Shown here one piece after another: positions 22,200 to 33,962 of a stretch of DNA of 64,000 bases; the stretch's first letter is position 1; the number at the start of each line of letters is the position of its first letter. The stretch spans positions 9,052,230 to 9,116,229 of the forward strand of contig JAKZAP010000012.1 in the NCBI GenBank assembly GCA_023053575.1, written 5' to 3'. The DNA comes from Branchinecta lynchi. Lineage: Eukaryota > Arthropoda > Branchiopoda > Anostraca > Branchinectidae. The translations under genes and the position numbers were made by a program. The notes beneath the pieces are model-generated. The model was not told the origin of the DNA. It did no database searches and was given only the letters and a program-made list of their open reading frames with translations.

Positions 22200-24130
22200 A
22201 TATATGTATATAATTAATAATAATAATAAAAAGCAACAGAAAAGGCTTTGGCTTCTAACCAACTCTGAGAAATTTTTTGAGCAATCGAACTAATCAGAGT
22301 TAAAAATCTGAAATATACTCAAATAAACTCAATTTTTACTTTATTCAACTCAAAGTTTATTTATTTTTATATGATAATTTATATAATGATTTAATATTTT
22401 TATAATATTTTAATCAATTCAAAAATACTCAAATTTTAAGGCAAAGGAGCTTCAAGGAGGGCCCAAATCTCTCCGAAGGCAAAGCTCGTGGGGATCTCCA
22501 GCATCACAAAAATTAGATTTTCAGAAACTCATATATTTATTTCCACTAGAATCACCTTCTGTATCTGGTTAAATAACCCCAACCTTAAACATTCGAATAT
22601 TCAGGTGAATAAGTCTGTTTACAGGTGAAAAAAAAAAAATCTTCCTTAAAAATTCTTTTCCAAAGAAAATCTCAAAATTAAGGCAATGAACAAGTAATTA
22701 AATGATAAATTTCTTAATTTCCTTAAACCACGACTCGCACGATTTACTCTTTACTATCTAAATACAGTAAGCTACGCTCTGCTTTTAACAAATTACCCAG
22801 GGCTTTGGGTGTTTTAGGCCTTTTCCCAGACCAACTGACTTAAACCAAAAACTCAAAAACTTAAACCAAAAATTTAGACAGCCGTTTTTACACATGAACA
22901 GATCCGCGTCAAGTGACTCCACCAAAAACTTGGCAAAATTCTGACAACCATTTTCACGCATGAATAGATGAGCATGTGCACATGATGCGCGAACATTCGT
23001 CGGGAGCATGATGCGCACGGAAAATAATGAATCGTGGCAAGTGCAAAGATTAATGAAGTGTGGTTAGCGGGTTCAGTTTTTCAATTCAATTATTTATTTA
23101 TAAAATGCGAAGCGGACAAGCCGAATATTCGTTTGGTCGCTAATAAATATATATACAATTAAGAGGCAGCACCTATGAATTAATTTATAATAAAATTAAT
23201 CGTCCAGTACCTTTAATACAAACAGTTAACCTCAGGTACACAATTACTTACTAGCACTGGCGTTAAAAAACTTGACAAAGGAGGGAGCAAAGCTTTTCAG
23301 ATATCGGTTTCGAGACATGTAACACATAATATATGAAATTGGGTCTCTGGGTTTAAGCAGTCAAGGCAGTAGGTTGCATTTTCATTACAGGTACGATGGG
23401 TCCTTTGATTCGTCAATTTTTCATTGGGGCAACTGAAAGTTGTCGTCACTAAGCTTTCGGCTCCAACTTAACTTCTAATTGAAACTGCTACGTTACAGGC
23501 GACACGTTACAGGAAACAACTCATGAAAAACAGCATAAACTTTCACACAGCAACGCAGACGCGACGGGGAATTAAATCTTTTCGTCCAGGGGATTCTGCA
23601 GAGGGCACTGGAACAATTGGGAGATGATCACTGAAGGCCTTGGGCACGATCCACTAATCGGGAATTTTAGACAAAATAAAATCTAATAATTCCAGTTGGG
23701 TTGAACGAAGGATTACTCGAAGACGTATTTGTCCTCAACCATGCAAGGGTAAGATATTTTCGTTTATAAAAGGTAGCGCTACTTTTCATCTTTATAATCA
23801 ACAATCTTATTATTTATTTATTTGCCCCAGAAATCACACGTTTGTTGCCGGACAACTTGGAAATCTTAACAAACAGAAATAAAATACTTTTGTCGGGCGT
23901 CGGTCTCGTTGGCACATTGAGTTCTTTTTACACGTAAGAAATTAAATTCTGCAAATATCTGTCAGGCGCACCCCGAAAGTTTGAGTTTCGTCGGCACACC
24001 GGCTTTTGTTTCCATGTAAGAAATAAGTTATGTACAGTTTCCTTGGGCAAAGAACACGTAGCTATGAAACAATGAATACATATATTACATGCAGCCTGGT
24101 AATCCTACTAAATACTAGTAATACCTAGTA
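22200..24130. other. intron 9, no supported gene
   Basis: AT-rich. A short stretch near 22261-22320 (AATCGAACTAATCAGAGTT) resembles 5183-5205. A retroelement-tail-like TTATTTATTTATAAAATGCG lies at 23090. No exon candidates with laminin motifs other than exons 9 and 10. Confidence 0.5.
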
Positions 24131-24141
24131 AGTATACTTAC

Positions 24142-24279
24142 ATTCGCATTTGGGGAACCTAAAGAATCCATTCTCGCAGCTGTCGCAAGTTCTTCCACCA
24201 TAGTTGTGGCCGCATTCACACTGACCATTGACTGGATTACAAACATTGGTCTGTGACCCGGGAGTACCACACTCGCAAG
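24142..24279 (-). CDS. LanA: laminin alpha exon 9: LE module 5
   Basis: Residues 489-534 plus one base, phase 1 to 1: a single LE module (CECGTPGSQTNVC, CECGHNYGG, CDSCENGFFRFPKC). No ATG-led open frame covers it; it was found by reading the minus strand between exons 8 and 10. Acceptor TTTTTTTAG, donor GAAT/GTAAGTA. The split codon with exon 10 gives tyrosine, as in the linker of LanA LE5/6. Confidence 0.94.
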
Positions 24280-24289
24280 CTAAAAAAAG

Positions 24290-26350
24290 CAGAAACTATA
24301 ACGTGTTATAATCGCTTAAAACTCGACCTGATAGGGAGAGATTTTTCGGGGAAGGACGGACTGAGAAAAAACGTACTAGAAGTGAACCAGACCAAGATGA
24401 CTGCGAATGACGTTTATTATTCGATATTTTTTTTATTATTGGTTTTGAATCTATTATAAGAAATATTATTAAGACATTAATATGAATATTATAAAATATC
24501 ATTATTAATTGTTTTATTATATTTAAATTCCGTTTGGCGAGATACGTACATGAAGCTTTGCCACTGCCCACTGTTTAGGCCCACTAAAGCCATAAGTGTA
24601 TTATATGCCATATTCTAAGTATCTTTGATCATGTCATTGAACATTTCTTGTTTTAGTTTCACTTGTATAATCAAAAAAAAAAAAAAAGAATTATACATTG
24701 TAGACTCACTCCCCTCTAAATGAGCACAGACAGGTGATACTATTCATTCATTTGTCAGAAAAAAAGAGGATGTATAAAAGGAAAGGAAAAAAGAAAAGAA
24801 AAGAGAAGATGAGAAATGTACATTTCACGAACAAAACATAAAGAACTATCGGTAGGAGAATTTAGGGTTTAATTCAATATGTGGCGATAAGAAACTTTTA
24901 ATCTCTTTTGAACACTGGTATACTATCAGGATTTCCACATTATTTGATCTTGAATTAGATCATGTTGTAAGTTTTTAGGTTGAACTAATAATTGCTAGCT
25001 ATCTTAATTATGTTGTTCAATATAAATATGTATACCTGAAAACAATCGCTCTTTATAGACATACCTGAAATGCTTTCTTAACACACTCACACTTTTAGAT
25101 AATGGTGCAGAAATTGGGTATTTTTTTCCAAAAAAAGGGCAGTTCCAAATGAAAAGGTTAACCAGCATTCTCCTGAACCCCGGTACTGCAAGCAAGCGGT
25201 CAATCATCAATCAATCAATTTTATGTGAACCCTACTAGCACTAGACTAGCACGGGCAGAAATCGGGAGATGCGGTCCTGAATTGGCTGTTTTTTTGCAAT
25301 TTTGTTTTGCCGTTTTTTCATTTCCTCGCATTCCAGTTGCCCCGCAGGTAGATAGAATCGTCCTGCTCGAAAAAGACCTGCAAAAATTGGCAAACAAGGG
25401 CAGCCCAATGAAGGCCCAATTAGTATTTTCTCGAAGCAGGCTAACTTCGTTTGAACCTTTACAGACAACAAAAAATTGGTAGATTCCAAGTGACAAATTT
25501 GTTTATTATTTACTGTTAGGTTTGTGTCCCTTGGTTTGCCAAGAGTGGTTACAAAATCATTCCAGTTTATTAACAAGACGATGAACAGAAAATATTGACT
25601 CGCGAATACAACATATTTACAATCGACCCCGGGGCCAGCGATCGGCATGTGTCCAGATCACCTGCCGATCCGCGACTGAAACAAACCGGAATGAATTACA
25701 CTGACTAGTCTGTCGACAATAATGAATCACGACGGCGAGCGCGAGGGGTTAGTACCTTCTGCAAACCGCAAGACAGACAAAAGTTGTGCTGGTCACAACA
25801 TGTACATATTCAGTTTAGCCCGTTAGCTGTAGCCTAATTCAGCGCTACGAGTTGAATCAATAAAACTATCTATCTATCTATATTTCTATCGCCTGAAACT
25901 ACCTCTAAATGGCTCCCATGAAAACAGACAAATCCGTTGCTTGCCTCCTCTCCTGCGAATTAAGCTGAAGCGGGCAGGTATCTGACTCTTCTGGAGAAGA
26001 AGCCGGATACCTCTCTCTCAGACTAAAGACGCGGCGTAACTGCGGCATGATCATTCACGACCTAAGACAATCCAGCAGGTTGACATGACTATCCTACGAT
26101 AGTTCCCACCACGAAATTTTTGCCCACTCACAAAATGTGACTTATATTTCCATTTCATTTAAATTCCACCTTACCTTACAGTCATAGCTAAAGTGACAGC
26201 TCGGGCCTTCAGCTCTACTTTAGAAAGATAACCACGAATCCTTGGCTGAACTGCATTTGATCGACTAACATTCATTAAAAGCGCCACCTAGGTTTTGATC
26301 CTCTTCAGATCAAAATGGATGGACAGAAATCTTAGCTCCAAACAACATTC
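24290..26350. other. intron 8, no supported gene
   Basis: Contains a poly-A run near 24674, a purine-rich AAAGAAAAG stretch near 24785, and a TCTA microsatellite near 25868. Overlapping frames on both strands around 25221-25648 show no family motifs and antisense each other. Confidence 0.5.
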
Positions 26351-26358
26351 ACACTTAC

Positions 26359-26631
26359 GGATACAGTCAGGGTAGTTGTAATATCCTTCGGCGCACTGAT
26401 CACAGGCTTTTCCTGAGTAGTTCTCCTTGCAGGGACACTGTCCGCCTCCGACTTCACAGACCGGACCGCGGGTTCCGTTGATGCTGCACTCGCAAGGACG
26501 GCAATCCGGATATCCAAAGTATCCGAAGGAGCATCGGTCGCAATCCGGTGATTCGAACTCCAGTCGGCACTCGCACTTGCCGGTTCCTTCGGCGCAATTT
26601 CCGGTGGAGTAGAAATCGTCACAATCGCATC
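26359..26631 (-). CDS. LanA: laminin alpha exon 8: LE modules 3 and 4
   Basis: Residues 398-488 plus one base, phase 1 to 1. Two LE modules in tandem: CDCDDFYSTGNC ending GYFGYPDCRP, then CECSINGTRGPVC ending GYYNYPDC. The sequon NGT lies in LE4. The acceptor follows TGTATTTAG; the donor is ATCC/GTAAGT. The split codon at the exon 7 junction gives arginine where the Drosophila chain has proline before the next CxC, a tolerable linker change. Confidence 0.95.
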
Positions 26632-26812
26632 CTAAATACAAAATGTTAAGTCAAAGTAAAACTTGGCCAGTTGCGTTCTTCCGTGATAACTCTATCTCTT
26701 TTATTAACCTTGATACAAATAATTGATTAAACGAGAAGTTTGCAGTAACCATCCATCTCATGCAGACGAGCCTCGAACTCTGTTACCATGACATAATTAT
26801 GTAGTTTACATT

Positions 26813-27210
26813 AGTTGCGTTTTTGCAGATACCAGGGTATCTGATACCACGGTCTAAAGTCGTTTTTGCAGTTATCGTGGTATCTGATTCCACGGTCAAA
26901 AGGCGTTTTTGCAGTTATCGTGGTATCTAGCCAGTTATCGTGGTATCAGATATTCAGATACTACGGCCCGACCGTGGTAACTGGTCGTGGTATCTGAAAA
27001 GTCTTCACACTTTCATCAAATTTTGTCAGATTGGTGAGAAAGAAGCTTAGCACTTAGTGATTTAACTGGATGTCTGTTTTTCTTTTTGGATGACTTCGAA
27101 AAGTGCAATTTCGGCAACAGTCGTTTTTGCAGAGGGCCATGTATCACATAACATAATATCCAGTCCAGTTACCGTGGTAACAGATACCATGGTATCACCA
27201 AAACGCAACT
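26813..27210. mobile_element. family B MITE, complete copy
   Basis: Terminal inverted repeats start AGTTGCGTTTTTGCAGATAC and end (as complement) AGTTGCGTTTTGGTGATACC, followed by ATGGTATCTG-type words. About 398 bp, non-coding. Other copies: 16187-17833 (split), 35395-35487 and 63187-63394 (partial). GATACCACGG and CCGTGGTATC words recur, giving several nested hairpins. Confidence 0.8.
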
Positions 27211-27559
27211 ATTATTGGTTAAGTCCCGCCTGTCGCTACTACGCAACGTAAACTGACTCAATTTTCTGTACATATTTTAGCATTAAGATCTATTATGCAT
27301 ACGTATCTTCTTTTCTTCCCTTTCCTAATAGCCTGTCTCATATTTTTCCCTTATGTAGGGAATGTAATGTATACATACCTATAAAAAGCATTCTTGGATA
27401 TGATCAAGGAATGAGAACAGTGACATTTTCACGCAAATTCAACGCAATTCAACTCCCGTTTAAGTTATTTGAATCAAATCCTCAATTCTCAGTTCCTGCT
27501 TGTCAATTCTCGGATTCTCGCACCAATTACCGCTTTTGCTCTTCTTGCTTCTCAGTTCT

Positions 27560-28225
27560 CGCTTTTGACAATAAAAACTGGAAGCTCATAAGACACTTGC
27601 AAGGCTGGTTCAGAGGATGAAATATAAAATTTGCCTTTTCGTGGGTTCGTTCTGATGATCTGTAAGCAGAACCCTTGAGGTAAGAACTTCATGGACTTAA
27701 AATCCCAAAAACGACAATCACCGGCATTCCGGACCCCCCCCCCCCCCCACAAGTGTCCGGATCCAGTCCAATTGTGTAAATATTTTTTCTAGAGCAGATG
27801 CTTGTTCTTCCCAGCAATTTTCACTCCGATCTCTCCATTCTAACCGTTTCTCACGATTTCCCTTCTCCCCCCCCCAACTCCCCATAGCTCTCGAATCTGG
27901 TCAGGACTTCAATGGGCAAAGATATGTCACATATTCAGTTATTAAGTTTCATTCCAATCTGATTACCCGTTCGAAAGTTACGCACTACTAAATTTTCCGG
28001 ATTCCCCAGCCCTCCACCCCCCCCCCCCCACCCCCCAGATGGCCAGATCGGGAAACTGATTGTTTCCAAGTTAGTTTGGTCGGGTCGCTGATGTGCCTAC
28101 CAAGTTTCATCGTCCTAGCAATTCTGAAAGTACCCTAACTCGCAAAAGTGTGACATACCGCCCGACAGACGGAATTGCGATCAGTATTATGGCACTTGAG
28201 CCAGAGGCTATAAGTGCCATAATAA
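27560..28225. mobile_element. family C copy with degraded interior
   Basis: GAAGCTCATAAGACACTTGC at the left resembles the family C end. Poly-C tracts, AAGTTTCATCGTCCTAG and TTCCGGATTCCCC follow in reverse orientation. The right end is the hairpin ATTATGGCACTTGAGCCAGA..AAGTGCCATAAT. Possibly two overlapping copies. Confidence 0.55.
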
Positions 28226-28289
28226 AACTAATTTAGCCACCCGTTAACACCTCTTTATCCGGACTGAACATCCGTTCTTCGTTGACCAA

Positions 28290-28390
28290 TCACGAAGGAG
28301 AACGAGAATCGAAGAGCGAGTTTCGAAGCAACTTCTCGATTCAGAACGAGAATCGAAGAGCGAGTTTCGAAGCAACTTCTCGATTCTGCA
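28290..28390. repeat. tandem duplication of a hairpin unit, period about 53 bp
   Basis: GAACGAGAATCGAAGAGCGA..CAACTTCTCGATTC occurs twice in direct contact. Within each unit GAGAATCGAAG pairs with CTTCTCGATTC, so each unit folds. Confidence 0.8.
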
Positions 28391-28625
28391 GAATTCGGAG
28401 GCCTTCCCCGTTCTCGACTCGGACAAAAACTCAACTAAATTACGACTGACTTCACCTCAACAGTCAAAATCGAGAAATAAGAGAACTGAGAGGAGAATCG
28501 CTAGGAGAACTGAGATAGAAAGCACGTAACTATTCTCTCGTTTAAACACTGGCCGACGGGTCTCAACAATTGTTTTCTTTATCAATTATACAGATCTGTT
28601 ACTGACCGACGTTACGTCTACTTAC

Positions 28626-28835
28626 GTTCGCAAACGTCCGTGGCGTTCAATGGGCGTCCATCAGGTCTGAAAAACCCAGCTTTGCACTTGTCACAATTAA
28701 TTCCCTCTGTGTTGTCGCGACAGTTTTGGCAGACGCCACCGCCTTCTCTCTTGCCGTAAATGTCAAGGGACTGTCGCAAGCTATCTACTTCAGGGTCATA
28801 CTCGCAATCCTCGGAGTGTCCGAAGCAGTTGCAAG
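28626..28835 (-). CDS. LanA: laminin alpha exon 7: LE module 2
   Basis: Residues 328-397 plus one base, phase 1 to 1. It encodes one complete LE module: PCNCFGHSEDCEYDPEVD, a glycine-rich GGGVCQNC turn, DNTEGINCDKC and GFFRPDG, with a sequon NAT near the end. The module has the longer first loop typical of LE2 in laminin alpha chains. Acceptor TTCCAG, donor GAAC/GTAAGTAG. Intron 6 upstream (2.5 kb) holds an intact hAT-like element and a MITE. Confidence 0.95.
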
Positions 28836-28929
28836 CTGGAAGTAAATGATATTTCGCATCAGTATTTGTGTGAGTTCCGTCGAGATCTTAAAACCCTTTG
28901 TCTCCACCAATATGAGTTTTAAATCGTTT

Positions 28930-29281
28930 TATGTTGATTTGAGTCGTTCTCAGGTTGGCCCAGATTCCGTTATGTTTATTTAATCATTTATTCTTTATTT
29001 ATTTATTTGGTTTTGTTTGTTTTTGGAGACGGGGTTTTGGAGTGTATAGATTTTTTGTTTGTTGGGTGTTCGACCAGGAACCGAGTAAGTGTTTTGTTTA
29101 TTTTTTTCTTTTCTCTTCATCTCTTTTTCTTATTTCTTTCTTTATTATAGTGTAATGTAGGTTAATCTTTCAAAGGGGGTTTGTTAAACCTCTTAACAAG
29201 TGTAAACTTCTAGAGGGTTTTGTAGTTCTTAGTATTTTTTTCCAATAAACCCCATATATAATCTAATCTAATCTAATCTAC
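28930..29281 (+). mobile_element. LINE-like 3' end with AATCT tail
   Basis: T-rich UTR-like sequence, then AATAAACCCCATATAT and four AATCT units (29262-29280). The form matches other truncated non-LTR elements here, but no reverse-transcriptase segment remains, so this is tentative. Confidence 0.45.
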
Positions 29282-29353
29282 TGTGTAGTAGAATCTCTCT
29301 CTCTCTTGTCGTATCGCACCGTTGCTCCCACTATACAATTCCCGACCCGAACG

Positions 29354-29678
29354 CAGGGTTGCCACATGAGAACAAATTTAGAGAGTGACTTTTGGTGAGA
29401 AACAGAAAGTGAATCGGGAATGAAATTTTATGTTCACGAAAAAAAAATTAAAATGGTCACTTTTGGTTAGAATATGTTGCAAAAATGACAGATTTTAATT
29501 TTTTTTCTATTAAAAAACGAGAAATAGTCACTTTTGGCCGGAATCACCGCTGGAAAACGACACGTCTTATCTGGACGTTTTCTGAAATATAGTGAATTTC
29601 ATGTCCTACGTAGGACAAGAGTGACAAAAACGAAATAGAGTGACAATTCAAACTATCGTGCGACATGTAGCAACCCTG
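29354..29678. mobile_element. hAT-like non-autonomous element with 8-bp target duplication
   Basis: Ends CAGGGTTGCCACATG and CATGTAGCAACCCTG. Flanked by CCCGAACG (29346-29353) and CCCGAATG (29679-29686), an 8-bp duplication with one change. About 325 bp, with AGTGAC/GTCACT words inside and no frame. Located in intron 6, about 520 bp upstream of exon 7. Confidence 0.88.
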
Positions 29679-29689
29679 CCCGAATGAGC

Positions 29690-30746
29690 TCTACGACTGT
29701 ACATTCTTACGGAAGAAGATCGTGGATTCTCGCTTGGCGCATGGCTAAAGGGCATAGCTAAAAGTTTCTAAGGGTTAACTGCCAAATGGCAGGCGGATAA
29801 TAGAAATATATTTAATAACAGAAATATATATAATAACAGAAAGACGGACATTGACGTAGCTCAATGTCAACCGAGATGGATTTATTAAGCAACTGTTACA
29901 ACTTTTTCAAACATAAAGTAATATTTTTAAAACGCTTTTTCTCCCTGAAACCAAATGTTTTCTGTTCATCTCTTAGAGGCCACCTGCTATCTTTCAGTAT
30001 TTGAGGAAACCGCTCAATGCAATTCTGCGGAGGTGGACTTCGTGTCCACCCCGAGAAAAGTCGCTGTCATAATACAACTAAAGGTAGGACAAAGGAAGAT
30101 AATAATATAATACAGATTTTCGAGGAAAGTTATTTGTAATTGCCCACTTCGTTATCTGTCAAAAAATACCTTTCATCCGTTTATGCAAGTGGGTTTGGGT
30201 TTAATAATAATATATAATTGCAATATTAAGGCTTTCGCCTCTATAAATTTCTCGGGACACTTTACGAACTAAATTGAATTTAAGCCAGGTGGTAGTCGAC
30301 ACCTGCATTGAATTGGTTGGGGGATTATTCCAATATTCTACTATTCGGTTTTTCTTTCTGGTTTAATATTTCTTTCGGTTTGTCCGGGAGGAAATTTTCT
30401 AACGCGGCTCCAACACGTTTTTCGGCCACTGGCAATGGAAAATACTTGCTTCCGGCGCGCTGAGTCCGGGGGGGGGGGGGGGGGGGGGGTACCAGGGTTT
30501 TTTTTTCCCTAGGTCCGTAATTATGTTATATTAGAATCAATACAACTAGTTGTTATCGCTCTATCAGCGTATACCGCAATGTAATAATATTCCCGCCACC
30601 GAAATTTCTACTCGTCCCGGCAAACACTGGCGGAACCCTTCCATCGCCAAGATTTCCCAGAGTTTACTTCGCGTCATTGTAAATATCGGTTACAATATAT
30701 GTAAATATCTGTATATGTAAGCATTTTCATGTTGACCTCTTCTACA
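29690..30746. other. intron 6, no supported gene
   Basis: A poly-G run of about 20 bases lies at 30469-30489. ATATAATAACAGAAATATAT duplications occur near 29806-29836. The words ATTTATAGAGGCGAAAGCCT (reversed, near 30230) are shared with 15375, a minor repeat. Confidence 0.5.
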
Positions 30747-31083
30747 CTGTCAGAAGTTTCAGAACAGATAATACAAGGATGCGCAGTTCCAACAGACTTT
30801 AATCTTTTTCGATTTTGAAAACGTTATGCATTAAATGCTGTGCATAATAAGCATTTGCAAGAAAAGTTGAAAAATCGCCGGAAAAGCTTACTTTTCCGAT
30901 AACATGACCACAAACTAAAATTGTCAGCCGATGCTTTTTCCGCAGTTTTTTGGCCTTCCTGGCAATGCGTGTTATGCATAACATTTAATGCATAACGTTT
31001 AAAAATCACAACAGATTACACCCCAAGTGTTATCTGTTGAAACTGCGCATCCTTGTATATCTGTCACGATATTCCTGACAGTA
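30747..31083. mobile_element. family E MITE, complete copy
   Basis: Terminal inverted repeats of about 45 bp: ACTGTCAGAAGTTTCAGAAC and, at the other end, GATATTCCTGACAGT; both sides then show CAAGGATGCGCAGTT. The middle has TTATGCATTAAATG and AACATTTAATGCATAAC in inverted order. About 337 bp, non-coding. The region between this element and the exon 6 donor is unassigned. Confidence 0.8.
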
Positions 31084-31300
31084 TAATTTTTAGCTAGTTG
31101 GCATTTAAATGGATTGACTGATTGATTACCTAGTTGACACTGTGTTTTCCTCGTGTATATAAACGTTCGGTTTTTAGTGCTTGTACCATGACACCCATTC
31201 TTCTAAAATGCTTAAATTTATCCTCTCGCTTCCCCTCACTTTATGGCTCTCCAACATTCCTAGAGAAATCATCCTAAAAAAATCTAAAAATACAACTTAC

Positions 31301-31514
31301 GTTCGCAAACAAACGGCTTCCCAGCTTTGGCTTGTCGCCAATCCTTCTGCACAAATCCTGGACAACAGTATTCGCACTGAGAACCGCACGTGTTGTGCTG
31401 GCAGTTACACAACAATTTGTACGCGTCACGGGGATCAGTTACGTCACAGGTACTAGCATGACCGTTGCAGACACAACGGCCGCCAATACTGATGTCACGA
31501 ATGGAGTAGAAAAA
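31301..31514 (-). CDS. LanA: laminin alpha exon 6: end of LN domain and first LE module
   Basis: Residues 257-327 plus one base. FFYSIRDISIGGRC closes the LN domain, and LE1 follows with the eight-cysteine spacing (CVCNGHAS.C, CNCQHNTCG, C.YCCPGF). The donor is GAAC/GTAAGT, phase 1, starting the run of phase-1 LE cassettes. A decayed second copy of the 5' half of this exon with its acceptor lies about 210 bp upstream in intron 5, at roughly 31660-31730. Confidence 0.96.
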
Positions 31515-31859
31515 CTGAAAATACATAAAAAAAAATCAAACGAAATTAAATGCAAAAAAATTTCTAGACTACCTCGTTGCTGAAGACGAGTCAACACAGG
31601 GCTAATTCAGCTGAAAACGCGTACTTCACCAACCCCTATAAACCAGACGGCAAAACACAGGTGCTAGCATGACCGTTGTAGACACAACGGCCGCCAATAC
31701 TGATGTCACAAATGGAGAAGAAGAACTGAAAATACATGAGAAATCAAATAAAATAAAATACAAAAAAATTCAAGAGTACCTCGTTGCTAACGACGAGTCA
31801 ACGTAGGGCTAAGTCAGCTGAAAACATGTATGTCACCAGCCCAGTAACCAGACGGCAAA
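31446..31859. repeat. tandem duplication containing half of exon 6
   Basis: Two direct copies offset by 211 bp: one spans the 5' half of exon 6, its acceptor and about 130 bp of intron; the second (31657-31859) lies further upstream in intron 5. The second copy keeps the CAG acceptor and an open frame FFFSICDISIGGRCV, but has changed a key LE cysteine to tyrosine and has no donor. See findings. Confidence 0.9.
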
Positions 31860-31869
31860 CTTTAAGATG

Positions 31870-32540
31870 CTTCTCAAAACGGTGCCTATATCCTTACATC
31901 TTTTGCAACTAAACATACAGGACCAGAGCAAATAACACTAAGGAGTGGCGCCAAGACTTGAAAAAAGTGATACAGATTCAAATAGCAGCGACACTAGCAC
32001 CACTAGCAATAGTGAACGTCCCTACTGAAACTCAATCAGTCGTGCACCAGCGTTGGCTCCAATAACTTCATATACTACACACAGCAAAAAGAAGATACAA
32101 CCACCGCTGTTTCCTCGATGTGTGCAGAACGCATCTTAGCTTTACTGTTTGCAAAGCATGGAAAGCATAGGTCTCGGCGCTACTCCTAGTGTTATTTTGC
32201 TTTGTACTGGACTTAATACCCTTTTCTTAAGCCGGACATCCAGAATTCCAGATTCTCGACCGTGTGTACAGTCAAGCCAATCCTTCAGTATTTTGATGAT
32301 AATGATGATAGCTAATGTCACTATCCTTCTTTCTAGATGTCCCCTTCATATATCTTTTGCTTCCCCTTTTCTCCTACTCCATTCATTTTCATATTTAGTG
32401 GGCCCCTCAGATGCACTGACTCCATGACACGTTCCAATCCCGGAATTCTCCGGACATTTTCGGCTTGGCTTCACCTTGCAGACCCGTCCAGACGAAATGG
32501 ATGTCTTCAATTCGGAAGAAAAGTCAGTAAGTGAAGCCTA
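31870..32540. other. intron 5, no supported gene
   Basis: Phrases at 31925-32160 (AATAACACTA.GGAGTGGCGCCAAGACTTG, CAATAGTGAACGTCCCTA) recur at 49500-49700, so this is a further low-copy repeat. The rest has no recognisable feature. Confidence 0.5.
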
Positions 32541-32541
32541 T

Positions 32542-32829
32542 GAGCATGTTCCACCCTTCTAACAATAGTAGCTATCAGTTATTATTTTTGTTCTAGCCTC
32601 GTGAAAAGTTAGTTCGTGAAATAGCAACTAATAGTAGGCTAACTATTTGCTTACCATGCTCGACAACGTAGTAAGCGCGGTAACTACGAATCTCTTTGAC
32701 CGGATTGGTCTGATTAGCCTGCGGCACGATATTTTGCTGAGAATAGAAAAACGTATTCCAGCCGCGACGCCAAGATTCGTGACGTGACGTCCTGCGAAGT
32801 AACTACAGTAAGGAGGGTGGAACACGCTC
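32542..32829. mobile_element. GAGCGTG inverted-repeat element, copy 1
   Basis: Ends GAGCATGTTCCACCCTTCTA and AGGAGGGTGGAACACGCTC. About 288 bp. It matches 44746-45040 in the opposite orientation. Internal words GGTAACTACGAA and GACGTGACGTC. Class unknown; no transposase. Confidence 0.75.
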
Positions 32830-32977
32830 GATGACTATGACAAGTTGGCCGCGAAAGGGCCGAGTTATTACATTCGAGTTATACTTGAATTTCAATTTTA
32901 CTTGTTATAGCGACAAATAGATTGAGTAAAAGCAAACGGGAATGGAACAAAACACAAAGAAGATAAATAGGACTTAC

Positions 32978-33148
32978 CCGACGGGTGAGGGTGGGGTCGT
33001 TTCGATTGGCATTCATCAGCTGACCGAATAATGTTTTGGGGCGAAGGAAGCGAAGTCGGATGTTTGTAGCTTTTGTCCATTCTTGTAAGACTGTCGAGTT
33101 GAAGAAGTCGTTGGCCGACGGGCGGTTGTTCAGGAGAGACACGACAAC
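32978..33148 (-). CDS. LanA: laminin alpha exon 5: LN domain
   Basis: Residues 200-256, 57 codons, phase 0 to 0. It encodes LLNNRPSANDFF, the sequon NST near 216, LQEWTKATNIRLRFLR, then a QLMNANRNDPTLTRR tail. These are standard late-LN motifs. The acceptor is CTCAAG (a weak pyrimidine tract) and the donor CGG/GTAAGT. The acceptor is placed so that the protein runs directly from exon 4's LEDGE, as the family requires. Confidence 0.95.
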
Positions 33149-33539
33149 CTTGAGATGAAAGTTAATCAAACAACGCACAAACAACTAATTGAGGAATCTG
33201 AAATACTCACATCGGATCCAGGTATCCTAGGCACTTCGCAGAGTAGGGGACACCTTTGTCGTAATTCAGCACAAAATAACTGAACTTTTCTTTTTCCTTT
33301 ATTTAACGTATTTGACTCTACAAATACCAATTGCATATTTTTTTTAAACATTGATATTTTTGTATTTACCACTTCAACCCCTGGCCCCTCCACGGTAAGG
33401 GTTCCTGGCAGCTGCCTCGTTTGTAGTAGAAGTTTGAAGTTCCAGAGAACTAATTCAAATTATAACTATTTAGAACCAACTTTTGAAATGTCTCAGTAGA
33501 CTAGCTGAAGTCAGTAGCGATCGGTCACGGAAGCAGTGC

Positions 33540-33962
33540 TCTTACTGTGCGTTCACACAGACGAATCAAGCTCGAAACTTCATTTCGTTGTAGTTTTGTA
33601 GTAGCTACAAAATCGCAGCAACGTTCACACACGACGCTCGGTTTCAGCTACAAAAGGTGGCAAATTGTTTCCTTTTCCTTCCTTCCATACCGACCTATGA
33701 AAAAACTTCTATGCTTTGAGAATCTTCTTGTTTCTTACTGTTCTTTTCATGTATACCCGGCTGGCATTTCACAGCTATTATCATTTTTCCGAGAATTATA
33801 TCCATTTTTCTAGATTTTTGTGGCGCGATTTTCGAAAGTCGAAATAATCCAACTACAGCGATTCTCCGAAAAATCGCAGCGAATTTGTAGCTATGTGGCT
33901 CGAAATTTGTGGCCGTCGAAAAATCGGGCTATTCGGCGAATATTCGCGTCAGTGTGACGATG
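33540..33962. mobile_element. possible inverted-repeat element
   Basis: Left GTTCACACAGACGAAT pairs imperfectly with right GCGAATATTCGCGTCAGTGTGACG; internal GTAGCTACAAAATCGCAGC and AAATCGCAGCGAATTTGTAGC are also inverted. No target duplication seen, so this is tentative. Confidence 0.45.

Noticed and set aside
31660..31730. Copy of exon 6 as an alternative laminin exon
   Set aside because: It has no donor and a lost LE cysteine; kept only as a possible decoy acceptor.
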